A stretch of DNA of 64,000 bases, taken from contig NZ_JAQZZL010000001.1 in assembly GCF_028745505.1 (NCBI RefSeq), forward strand, positions 2,477,818 through 2,541,817. Direction: 5' to 3'. A program made the translations under genes and the position numbers. Origin of the DNA: Lentisphaera marina (GTDB lineage: Bacteria; Verrucomicrobiota; Lentisphaeria; Lentisphaerales; Lentisphaeraceae). Shown here piece by piece: positions 54,354 to 63,167 of the stretch; position 1 is the stretch's first letter; each line of letters begins with the position of its first letter. Under the pieces are notes generated by a model, which was not told the origin of the DNA, did not search any database, and was given only the letters and a program-made list of their open reading frames with translations.

Positions 54354-55367
54354 ATGACCATCAGAGAACTAGCCAAAGCCGCAGGAGTATCCACGGCAAC
54401 GGTGTCGCGAATGTTAAATAAAAATGGTTTTGTGAGCAAGGAAGCTGAAGAAAAAATAAATGCAGCTATGAAGGCCAATAACTTTAATTCTGAAAAACGA
54501 ACAACAAGAAGAGCCTCAAACGACGAAAACTCAAACCAGCTCAATTTCACCATGCTATGGACTTCCGACATCAGAGATTCAATGACTGCTACAGGTCATG
54601 AAATGATGCTTGGAATTACTGACACACTACGTTCCACAGGAGCCAATTTAGTGGTTGATTACATAGACCCTAATGGTGACATACCTAAATGCCTTACAGA
54701 AACAGGATGTGATGGTGTATTCCTACACGGAGGAAAATTACCCAAGCACCTAGCCGAACTCGTCAAGAAGACTCCAACAGTATGGTTACTCCAGGCGGGC
54801 GACACGGAATACGGAGACAGAGTTCAACCGGATCACTGGAAAATAGGATTAAATGCCTACGAACACCTGAAATCACAAAACTGCAAACATGTGTGCTGTA
54901 TAAGCCACAAGCTTTCCAGTATCTCCCCGCCCTATTGGCAATCAAGACTCGAAGGCTTTTCACACGCCGCTTCTTTTGGAGCAATCAAGTATTCTATCAT
55001 TAAAACTGAGGACCTTGGGGCCTCTACCTCCCCCGAAAACATAAGCAAGGCGGCTATTGAGGTCGTAAATAGCTTCGAGGAACTATCACCACGTCCCGAT
55101 GGCCTTTTTATTACCAATGCATTGGGGCCATACATAAATGCTGAGTTAACTCGCAGGGGGACTATTCCCATGAAAGATATCTACATGATATCTGGAGACA
55201 TGGATTCTTACGGCCAATTTATAGACACCGAAACTATAAAGATTGATATTCAGGCTAGAGAAATTGGCAAACTTGCCGCCGAAGCAATGCTCTTGCGCTT
55301 AAAAAGCCCCGATATGGATAAAATCAAATACATTACTGAAACAAAGCTTCTCAGCTCTAATGAGTAA
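54354..55367 (+). CDS. LacI-family transcriptional regulator
   Basis: The protein has 337 residues. The helix-turn-helix and hinge are at 1-50 (TIRELAKAAGVSTATVSRML, NKNGFVSKEAEEKI). The sensor follows (MMLGITDTLRSTGANLVVDYI, HVCCISHKLSSIS, ISGDMDSYGQFIDTETIKID, REIGKLAAEAML). It sits just before the symporter-lyase-esterase operon on the same strand, so it most likely controls that operon. A 382-bp gap separates them. Start: ATG after aagaagggtaaat. Confidence 0.92.
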   Translation: MTIRELAKAAGVSTATVSRMLNKNGFVSKEAEEKINAAMKANNFNSEKRTTRRASNDENSNQLNFTMLWTSDIRDSMTATGHEMMLGITDTLRSTGANLVVDYIDPNGDIPKCLTETGCDGVFLHGGKLPKHLAELVKKTPTVWLLQAGDTEYGDRVQPDHWKIGLNAYEHLKSQNCKHVCCISHKLSSISPPYWQSRLEGFSHAASFGAIKYSIIKTEDLGASTSPENISKAAIEVVNSFEELSPRPDGLFITNALGPYINAELTRRGTIPMKDIYMISGDMDSYGQFIDTETIKIDIQAREIGKLAAEAMLLRLKSPDMDKIKYITETKLLSSNE

Positions 55368-55749
55368 ATAGACTCACTCCCCTCCAAAACTCTGTAATCA
55401 CTGAAGTATTTAAATATATTCACAAACAAATACCCGAATATTATTACTAAATAGAGAGCCCTCACTCTCGTCTTAATCCCCCTTATTAACTAAACTCAAA
55501 CTCGAGTTGTAGCTAAGAAAGGGTACCCACATGCCCCTCCCCCGCTTATCCCATCTCCCCCCAAATAACTATATATTTATAGGTTACTAAAAAAAAAATC
55601 CTTTCATTTCCAGCAAGCATGTTTTTTAGTAAGTATCAAACTATGTAACACGAAACAAAAAAAAATTGACAAAGCTATTGACTTTAAGCTAAAACACACT
55701 TATATGTAACAAACATGTAACAAATGAAACAAATACTCAAGAGGTCCAA
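55368..55749 (+). promoter_or_regulatory. Control region of symporter-lyase operon
   Basis: A promoter is visible: TTGACT (55678-55683), a 17-base spacer and TATATG (55701-55706). Three TGTAACA boxes lie around it (55644-55650, 55705-55711, 55716-55722), two of them directly after the -10 and 11 bases apart, so a bound LacI-type protein would block the start. A ribosome site caagagg precedes the ATG at 55750. No gene or clear terminator was seen in the rest of the gap. Confidence 0.6.
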
Positions 55750-58107
55750 ATGCTAAAATTAACTCACTTAAAAACACTAATTATTTATGGAGTGATTTTA
55801 TTTGCATTTAGCATTAAAGCCGAAACTAACAGAGATACTAAGAATTATTTTAAACACTCCAAGCTAGTTTCAAGCCCTTCAAACTCTCCAGCAGACTACA
55901 TTTGGCAAACCAAAGAAGGTTACATCATTATTCAGGGCGGCGAACTATCCCTACTTACAAATGACTCAAAGAATTGGGTTAAGCTCAAAAACAAGCCTTT
56001 GAGAATATCAAAACACGCTATGACTACGAGCTACGATGGAAAATTCTATATTGTTGACGGGACAAAAACTTTCACTCTTGAATATGTAAACGGAGGCATA
56101 ATTCGCAATGATCTCAAAGATCTTCCTGCCCCAATCACAAATGGTGACATAAGTGTTAATAACCATAAATTATATATTACTGGACTGGACACAGAGGGCA
56201 ACAACATCTTCTACTGTAACGGGGTGAAACAAAACCTTTGGAGTACACAAAAAACAAAAAAAGTACTCATGGCCCAACTTAAGGGAAATGTTTATGTTTT
56301 TGCGGATGAGAACAGATCTGGCAAACTGACTGCTTACGAGTTTAACACTCATAAAAGTAAATGGAATCTAATAGGCAGCAGCAACATTGCTATTGAAACA
56401 ACAAAAGCCTTTGCCTGTGGTGATGCCCACATACTTTTTTTAAGTAAAAACACTAAACAAATTCATGCATTATACCTCGACCAGAAAAAATGGGTGCAAT
56501 TCAATATTGCCTCATTACCTGAAGCCGACTTTTCTCTTAGTAGCGATTATAAAAGCTTTACTGTTGTTACACCTAAAGCTACTCATAAATTTGAAGCTAT
56601 TTTCCCAAAAACAAAATATGGAATTTGGGATCACCTCATCGTCGGTCTGTTCTTCTTAATGATGCTCGGGGTTGGTCGGTACATAAGTAAACGCGAAAAA
56701 GACAGTAATGACTTTTTCCGCGGTGGCCAGCGCCTCCCCTCTTGGGCCGTTGGTATCAGTATGTTTGCCACAGGTGCGAGTGCGGTTAGTCTCATGGCTC
56801 AACCGGCTCAAGCTTACACCGACAACTGGCTCTACCTCTCAATTGGCCTTGTGCAATTCATCCTGCTCCCTATAACTTTTTTTGTGGTAATCCCCATTAC
56901 TCGCAGGCTACAATTTTCCTCAGCATTTGAATACCTTGAAGCACGATATTGTCCGGCGATGCGCATGTTTGGTAGCCTTATTTATGCCTTCATGCAACTC
57001 GTAACAAGAATGGCTACAGTCATGCTCTTGCCCTCAATCGCCTTGAGTGCAGTTTGTGGTATCCCCATGGAAGTAAGCATCCTCATCATGGGCACCGTGA
57101 CGACAATCTACTGCATGATGGGTGGCTTCGAGGCCGTCGTTTGGACGGATGTTATTCAAGCCTTTGTCATGCTCCTGGCAATGATCATGTGTGTAGTCTG
57201 GATCTTTATATCACTGGATACCTCCGCAAGTGACGCATGGCAACTCATTTCATCTGAAAATAAACTACAGCTATTTGATTTTTCCTGGGATCAAACGCAG
57301 CCAATTATATATATCATCTTCTTCTCTTACGCGCTACAATCCATTGCCGTTCCCATGGGGGATCAAAATTTCATCCAGCGTGTCCAAGCCGTAAAATCCG
57401 AAAAAGAAGCCCGCAAGGCAGCCTTCATTCAACTAGGCGTTGCTATACCACTCAATGCCTGCCTATTTGCCTTAGGCACCTGCCTTTACCTCTATTACAA
57501 TGCCAATCCGGCGGATATTAGTCCCGCTATGAAAGCCGATGGGATTTTCCCCCTCTTTGCAGCTCAAACCCTCCCCACCGGTCTGGCCGGCATTGTAGTG
57601 GCCGCATTGATGGCCGCAACTATGTCTACTCTCTCCAGCGCGCTAAACAGCGTATCCAACATCGCAGTTGAAGACTATGTCCGTAAGTTCAAAAAAGATT
57701 TTAGTGACCACCAGGCCATCGTTTGGGGCAAAGGCTTTACCGTCGCCCTTGGCATTATTGGCACAGCTTTGTCCTTATTGCTAGCCCAAAGTAACTCCAC
57801 CTCCATATGGGACCTAATCTTAATGATCCTCGGGGTTATTTTTGCTCCTCTCAGCTCTATGTACCTATTAGGTGTCTTGACCAAACGAGTCAATACCGCT
57901 GGTGTTATTGCTGGGTGCATTGCGGGAATATGTGCAACGCTCTACTGCAAAAGCAATTTTAATCTACACGTATTTTTCTTTACCCCGATAGGTCTAGTTC
58001 CTAGCTTAGTCGTAGGCTATTTGCTCAGCTGGATCATCCCCAGTAAACCTAAGGACCTCACTGGTTTAACCATTTTTTCACTACCACCAAAACCCGAGAA
58101 ATCTTAA
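55750..58107 (+). CDS. Sodium:solute symporter with N-terminal beta-propeller domain
   Basis: The protein has 785 residues. A signal peptide (IIYGVILFAFSIKA) is followed by about 260 residues of Kelch-like strands (DGKFYIVDGTKTFTLE, NHKLYITGLDTEGNN, KGNVYVFADENRSGK), the size of a NanM/cyclically permuted mutarotase-like propeller. From about 291 the SSS transporter begins (DHLIVGLFFLMMLGVGRYIS), with thirteen or so helices and SSS marks (GAVSLMAQPAQAY-like, GGFEAVVWTDVIQAFVM, GLAGIVVAALMAATMSTLSS). The propeller would face outside and could turn the sugar to the right anomer or bind it before import. That role is inferred from known mutarotase-SSS fusions. Confidence 0.88.
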   Translation: MLKLTHLKTLIIYGVILFAFSIKAETNRDTKNYFKHSKLVSSPSNSPADYIWQTKEGYIIIQGGELSLLTNDSKNWVKLKNKPLRISKHAMTTSYDGKFYIVDGTKTFTLEYVNGGIIRNDLKDLPAPITNGDISVNNHKLYITGLDTEGNNIFYCNGVKQNLWSTQKTKKVLMAQLKGNVYVFADENRSGKLTAYEFNTHKSKWNLIGSSNIAIETTKAFACGDAHILFLSKNTKQIHALYLDQKKWVQFNIASLPEADFSLSSDYKSFTVVTPKATHKFEAIFPKTKYGIWDHLIVGLFFLMMLGVGRYISKREKDSNDFFRGGQRLPSWAVGISMFATGASAVSLMAQPAQAYTDNWLYLSIGLVQFILLPITFFVVIPITRRLQFSSAFEYLEARYCPAMRMFGSLIYAFMQLVTRMATVMLLPSIALSAVCGIPMEVSILIMGTVTTIYCMMGGFEAVVWTDVIQAFVMLLAMIMCVVWIFISLDTSASDAWQLISSENKLQLFDFSWDQTQPIIYIIFFSYALQSIAVPMGDQNFIQRVQAVKSEKEARKAAFIQLGVAIPLNACLFALGTCLYLYYNANPADISPAMKADGIFPLFAAQTLPTGLAGIVVAALMAATMSTLSSALNSVSNIAVEDYVRKFKKDFSDHQAIVWGKGFTVALGIIGTALSLLLAQSNSTSIWDLILMILGVIFAPLSSMYLLGVLTKRVNTAGVIAGCIAGICATLYCKSNFNLHVFFFTPIGLVPSLVVGYLLSWIIPSKPKDLTGLTIFSLPPKPEKS

Positions 58108-58120
58108 AGAGGAAAGCACC

Positions 58121-58828
58121 ATGCGATTAGAAAGACAAAGATTCACTTTAATTGAGTTACTCATCGTGATTGCCATCATTGGCATTCTCGCCAGTTTACT
58201 GGCTCCTACATTAAAAAATGCTAGGGGAAAAAGTAAATCTGCAGTTTGCAAATCAAACCTCAAGCAATGGGGCATGTTTACGGCAATTTATACAGATGAT
58301 ACAGACGGATTTTTACCATACAGAGTTTTTGGCGTATGGACTATAAACAAGTATATTCCAAGCTCTATAGGTGAACACAAATTTTGTCCTTCTGATGAAT
58401 TGGCACAAGACAAAAACAAGAGATTAGGTCAAGGAGGCTCCATCAGAACATCTTATGGTTATAATGGCAGTCTAGCTAAAGATAATTCACTAGCTGGTGA
58501 TACGCTCAAAAAAATTACTGATATAGAGATACCAAATCACACTCTATTATTTATAGATCGTGGTCATAATGGTGAAAACGACGGCTACCCTGGTGGAGGA
58601 AATTTCAGCGGAGAAAAAGCTGATTTCGTCTGGGTTCATAAACATAAAGCTTACGCTAGGCATGAGCAAGAATACGCGAACATGGTCCAGCTTGATGGCA
58701 GCGTCAATAGGGGTAAAGCCATCTATTACAGGACTCCCAGCGGCTGGAATAATAGCTATAGACATTGGCATTTTCAGATAAACAAATATTCGGCTTATGC
58801 GGCACAGGCCTTGGCTGAAATTCAGTAA
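58121..58828 (+). CDS. Pseudopilin inside the symporter-lyase operon
   Basis: The protein has 235 residues. [20 protein letters not shown] is the prepilin site and helix, followed by [20 protein letters not shown]. The C-terminal part has VQLDGSVNRGK, the LDGSV version of the closing motif. It lies 13 bp after the symporter with its own agaggaaag, and 56 bp before the lyase-like gene, so it is a true operon member and not a stray copy. A minor pilin built together with the degradation enzymes would fit. Confidence 0.9.
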   Translation: MRLERQRFTLIELLIVIAIIGILASLLAPTLKNARGKSKSAVCKSNLKQWGMFTAIYTDDTDGFLPYRVFGVWTINKYIPSSIGEHKFCPSDELAQDKNKRLGQGGSIRTSYGYNGSLAKDNSLAGDTLKKITDIEIPNHTLLFIDRGHNGENDGYPGGGNFSGEKADFVWVHKHKAYARHEQEYANMVQLDGSVNRGKAIYYRTPSGWNNSYRHWHFQINKYSAYAAQALAEIQ

Positions 58829-58884
58829 TAATAACACTCAAAAATAACAATTATTTAAAAGATAGATTTAAGGCGAGAATTTTA

Positions 58885-61536
58885 ATGAAAAAAACAATAG
58901 CAACTCTGGCAGCGACTGCCCTTACTTTTTGCTCTTACGCCGAAAGTGATAAGTATCTCGATAACTTTTACGCACCAGAAATTCAGCTTTTCGGAACAGC
59001 AGATGCTTCTCAGCAACTCGAGAGTGACTTAAAGCAACGCTTAGCTGTACCGGAATATTTTAAAAACGCATATCAGCGTGATCAGCATCCGGCTTTCTCT
59101 CATGATTTCAGTGATAAAAAAAATGGTGATTTTAGCATTGTCTACACACCATCAAAAGTAGCTCGGGGATCACAATTCGGTTTCATGACCAATTTGTGGG
59201 GTCTTTATAACGAACTTGATGAAAATTACAGCGTTAAATTTTCCCTAAAAACAGAGAATCTTGCTAAGGTTCAAACGAGCTGGAAAGTTCAAATTGTCGA
59301 CTCAAAAGACAATGTGGCAACAACAACCCTAGAAGGTATTAACACCAAGGGCAAATGGGGAAAATTTGTCCTCCCATTGAAGAACCTTAAGAAAAGTGAG
59401 AAGTTTGATTTAAACACCATCAAACTTTGCTTATTCGAAGCTCCCAAATTTGCCAAAGACGCAAAAATCAAATTCGATTTTATCCGTTTTGATAATGGGG
59501 AAAAAGTTATTGGCATCACTGACAAGACCATCACTCAGATTATAGCTGAACAAAAAGCCACCAAACAAACTCGTATCAATAGAGCTTTTGAAGCATCGGC
59601 AAAGAAAGCTCATCACCCCATGGTCAGTGCATTTGCCCTGCTCTACCTTAATAAAGATTTAGCCAAAGCCAATAAGTTAGTACGTGAAAGCCTCATTGGA
59701 TGGGGAAAAACAAACCCCTGGGGCTTGTGGGAAACACAAGTCATCTGTCGCACCTACTTATTATTCTCAAATCGCTGCGGCAAATTCAAGGGTCGCCTCG
59801 AGCCAGAGACCGAAACCTTACTACTCAAGACTCTTTGGGATAGAACCGTACTAAAAAACGATATCCATTGGGCACGACAAAGCACTTGGTGGATGGATGG
59901 CAGCGAGAATCATGACCTCAGTGCAAAAGCTAATAACTTAGTAAGCTCACGGATTTTTATGAATGAACCGGAGTACAAAGATAGAGTTTACCCTGACTAT
60001 GGCTTCGGCGGTGGCTATCACTACGGTCGCGCCGGGTATTATGGCAAAGGTATTGATGCCAATTCACGCCATGGTGGTGGTAGAGCTCATTTAAGTGATG
60101 GTAAAAAATATAATGCCGAGGACCATTACAAAGCCTGGACCAAATTCTTGAAAGAGTACTTTCGTGAACGCGCTAAGCATGGCTTTTTTATGGAAAGACA
60201 CTCCTATATATACAGTAAGCACACCATGAATATGGTGGACCTGATATATGCTTACGGCGGAGACAAAGAACTTAGCAAGATCGTCGGAAACTTCATGACC
60301 CTCTATTGGGCTGACTGGGTTCAGGCGGGAGCCGCAGGCATTACCGGTGGACCAAAAACAAGGTTTCACAAACGTGCTGTAGGAGCTGAGTGCAATAGAG
60401 GAATGATTGAATTCTTACTTGGTGGACCTGCCAATACTGGAATTTGGAATTACTGGAATAATATCAATGACTATGAGCTGCCTGAACTTGTGCAGTTAAT
60501 GGCACTAGATCGTGAAGGCATGAATAACTTTGTTTATCAATCCCGTGGAATCGGCGAAGAGATAGGCACACAACCAAGGCCTAAGGGCTTAGAACGAAGC
60601 ACAGCAATTAACCCAAATTCAAGATTCCTCAAATATGTCTACGTTACCCCACTATATACACTAGGCACGCAAATGGACCACCCCCAGGCCATTCACTCAC
60701 ATTTGAGTAAGGCTGGACGTTGGCATGGTATGACCCTAACTGCAGATAATAATGCCAAGATTGTCCCTGTCTCTTTCCCAACCGAAGCTGATTATAGAGG
60801 TAAAACTGACCCTGTCTCATTGGAAGTCATGAATCGAAGCCTGCAATCAAAAAACACTCTCATTGTTCAGCGCAGTAGAGGCTACACTGCAATCCATCCG
60901 GACTGGTATCCCCAATACAAGCAAAGAACTGAGATGGGCGTTTATTTAGGTAAATCCTGGGATGAAAAAATTGAACAAGATGGTTGGATATTTTTACGAA
61001 AAGGAGATGTCTACGCCGCGGTTAAAGTGATCTTACGAGACCAAAAATTTGAAGACGAAAAAAAGAAAAAACAGTCTAAAGGAACACAAATCCTGTTTCA
61101 TAGTCATGAAGATGACCCCACAGTAAAAATGCTGGACAAGCCCTACAGCTGGATTAGAAATAATGAATACATTAAATTTAATAATCGCTTTTCACCTGTC
61201 ATTATTCAAGCTGGTGATAAAAACCAGTTTGTCAACTTTTCAAATTTCATGAAAGAAGTAGCGCAGTCGGACTGTCAACTCTACAAAACGGTGGTTCCCA
61301 CCTTCAACATTCTCACCTTCACGCCTCCCGATAAAGATGCTTCTGAGATGGAATTTAATGCGGCAAATACGGCTATCCCCACTGTGGATGGCAAAGCCAT
61401 CAACTATGAATACCCAATGACCTTCGACAGTCCCTATATCAAATCAAAATACGGTAGTGGAATCATTGATATCCAGTACGACGGCAAAAAGCTCAAACTC
61501 GATTTCAATGAATCATTGTGGAATAAATTATTTTAA
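58885..61536 (+). CDS. Secreted 883-residue protein, candidate polysaccharide lyase/hydrolase
   Basis: A signal peptide (IATLAATALTFCSYA) is followed by a beta-sandwich of about 190 residues (SVKFSLKTENLAKVQTSW, GKWGKFVLPLKNLKK). A helical part, about 200-560, has the look of an (alpha/alpha) toroid: WMDGSENHDLSAKANN, FGGGYHYGRAGYYGKG, HGFFMERHSYIYSKHTMN. A strand-rich C-terminal half follows. The layout resembles heparinase/alginate lyase-type enzymes, and the conserved-looking Asn-His and Tyr/His segments could be catalytic. No known family was recognised with confidence. Confidence 0.72.
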   Translation: MKKTIATLAATALTFCSYAESDKYLDNFYAPEIQLFGTADASQQLESDLKQRLAVPEYFKNAYQRDQHPAFSHDFSDKKNGDFSIVYTPSKVARGSQFGFMTNLWGLYNELDENYSVKFSLKTENLAKVQTSWKVQIVDSKDNVATTTLEGINTKGKWGKFVLPLKNLKKSEKFDLNTIKLCLFEAPKFAKDAKIKFDFIRFDNGEKVIGITDKTITQIIAEQKATKQTRINRAFEASAKKAHHPMVSAFALLYLNKDLAKANKLVRESLIGWGKTNPWGLWETQVICRTYLLFSNRCGKFKGRLEPETETLLLKTLWDRTVLKNDIHWARQSTWWMDGSENHDLSAKANNLVSSRIFMNEPEYKDRVYPDYGFGGGYHYGRAGYYGKGIDANSRHGGGRAHLSDGKKYNAEDHYKAWTKFLKEYFRERAKHGFFMERHSYIYSKHTMNMVDLIYAYGGDKELSKIVGNFMTLYWADWVQAGAAGITGGPKTRFHKRAVGAECNRGMIEFLLGGPANTGIWNYWNNINDYELPELVQLMALDREGMNNFVYQSRGIGEEIGTQPRPKGLERSTAINPNSRFLKYVYVTPLYTLGTQMDHPQAIHSHLSKAGRWHGMTLTADNNAKIVPVSFPTEADYRGKTDPVSLEVMNRSLQSKNTLIVQRSRGYTAIHPDWYPQYKQRTEMGVYLGKSWDEKIEQDGWIFLRKGDVYAAVKVILRDQKFEDEKKKKQSKGTQILFHSHEDDPTVKMLDKPYSWIRNNEYIKFNNRFSPVIIQAGDKNQFVNFSNFMKEVAQSDCQLYKTVVPTFNILTFTPPDKDASEMEFNAANTAIPTVDGKAINYEYPMTFDSPYIKSKYGSGIIDIQYDGKKLKLDFNESLWNKLF

Positions 61537-61552
61537 TTACAAGGAAGATAAA

Positions 61553-63166
61553 ATGAAAAAGATCATCACAATCTCAATCTTGCTAATGGCCTGTACATTT
61601 AATCTATTTGCACAGGAACAAGTAAAAGTTAGCACAGCCGATCGCGGCGATGGCAAAGTATACATCTACAAAACCTCAGGCGGAAATGAACGCAAGATGG
61701 AGGTCTACTTCCCACCGAATTACGACCCTAAAAAATCTAAAGTCCCTGGCATAATCCTTTTTCATGGCGGTGCCTGGCTCGGAGGGTCTCTAGCAGAATT
61801 CCGCAGGACGTGTGCCTATTTTGCCAGTCGAGGACTCGTCTGTGCCACAGCAAATTACCAAATGCTTAAAATCAGCAAAGCCGAAGCCGGCAAACTGTGT
61901 GCTACAGGCGACACACACAAACGTGTATGCGTCATCGATGCCAAGAGTGCCATCCGTTGGTTCAAGCAACACGCCGACGAATTCGGTATCGATCCCAACC
62001 GTATCATTACCGGAGGAACCAGTGCTGGCGGTCACATCAGTGCACTCGCCACCATGAACGCTGATCTCAACGATCCGTCTGACCCGATGGATATCGATAC
62101 ATCCGTCGTCGCTTATATATGGGTTAACCCTGCTTTTTCCCGTGCTGACCACAGATCTCCCGAAATCTACCTAATGGATCACCTTAAAGCCGACTTAGCA
62201 CCTTCCATCGTCTTCTGGGGCGAGAATGACAATTGGAAAAAAGGCTGGGACATCGCCTATGCGAAATGGAAGTCACTAGGTGTAAAAAATATTGAAGTCA
62301 AGATTGCACAAAACGAAGACCATGGTTTTTGGAATCATCAAGAACAATGGCAAAGAGCCATGCTCATCGAAACAGATAAATTCCTCATAAAGCATGGTTT
62401 CCTTAGTGGTCAGCCGACTCTCAAGATGCCAGAAAATAGTGAAAAATTTACATTTTTTAACACTAATGAACTAAAAAAATTAGACAACTCTTCAACTCGC
62501 CCCACTCCAAGAAATGAAGCCTGGTTGAAAAATCATGCCAAAAGAGAAAAAAATCTTCGAAAAAAAGAAAAAGTAGACATCTTACTTATTGGTGATTCTA
62601 TCACCCATGGCTGGAATAAGCATGAAAAAATTCTCAGTAATCTGTTTGCAGAAGAACAAGTCTTGAATCTCGGTAACCCTGCTGACAAAACAGAAAATAT
62701 TATTTGGCGATTGGAACATCATACACTGGATAAAATCACACCAAAAGTTGCTGTGGTTCTGGCCGGGACTAATAATTCCAATAATGATGAATACACCGAT
62801 AAAGAGATTGCTGAAGGCGTGGAAACGATAATCCAAACTCTTCTGAGAAAACTACCTGAAACGAAAATCTTGCTATTGGGTATTTTCCCACGCGGATCAT
62901 ATGATCAAAGAACAAAAATAAAGCGTGGTCTAAAAGTGGCCACAATGAATGCACAGTGGGAAAAAATTACACGTGTCAACAAGATTTTAGAAACACTAGC
63001 TGATGGAGATAAAATTATTTATCTGAATATTAATCAGGCTTTTTTAAATGAAAATGGTGCCCTGCCCATATCAGTCATGCCCGATCTTTTACACCTAAAC
63101 GAAAAGGGGTATTCAATTTGGGCAAAAGAAATGTTTACCACACTTACTAAAATTATGGAAAAATAA
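61553..63166 (+). CDS. Two-domain esterase: alpha/beta hydrolase fused to SGNH hydrolase
   Basis: The ATG at 61553, after aaggaag, gives 537 residues; a longer reading would overlap the lyase gene. A signal peptide (ISILLMACTFNLFA) comes first. The alpha/beta hydrolase has the HGGAW oxyanion loop, the GGTSAGGH nucleophile elbow and the EDHGFW histidine. From about 375 comes an SGNH hydrolase: LLIGDSITHGWN (block I), LNLGNPADKTENI (II), VLAGTNNSNN (III) and DLLHLNEKGY (V). Both halves look complete. Together they could remove two kinds of acyl groups from the polymer cut by the neighbouring enzyme. Confidence 0.9.
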   Translation: MKKIITISILLMACTFNLFAQEQVKVSTADRGDGKVYIYKTSGGNERKMEVYFPPNYDPKKSKVPGIILFHGGAWLGGSLAEFRRTCAYFASRGLVCATANYQMLKISKAEAGKLCATGDTHKRVCVIDAKSAIRWFKQHADEFGIDPNRIITGGTSAGGHISALATMNADLNDPSDPMDIDTSVVAYIWVNPAFSRADHRSPEIYLMDHLKADLAPSIVFWGENDNWKKGWDIAYAKWKSLGVKNIEVKIAQNEDHGFWNHQEQWQRAMLIETDKFLIKHGFLSGQPTLKMPENSEKFTFFNTNELKKLDNSSTRPTPRNEAWLKNHAKREKNLRKKEKVDILLIGDSITHGWNKHEKILSNLFAEEQVLNLGNPADKTENIIWRLEHHTLDKITPKVAVVLAGTNNSNNDEYTDKEIAEGVETIIQTLLRKLPETKILLLGIFPRGSYDQRTKIKRGLKVATMNAQWEKITRVNKILETLADGDKIIYLNINQAFLNENGALPISVMPDLLHLNEKGYSIWAKEMFTTLTKIMEK

Positions 63167-63167
63167 A

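Noticed and set aside
61457..61552. Longer esterase start inside the lyase-like gene
   Set aside because: The ATG at 61553 has aaggaag and is followed at once by a signal peptide.
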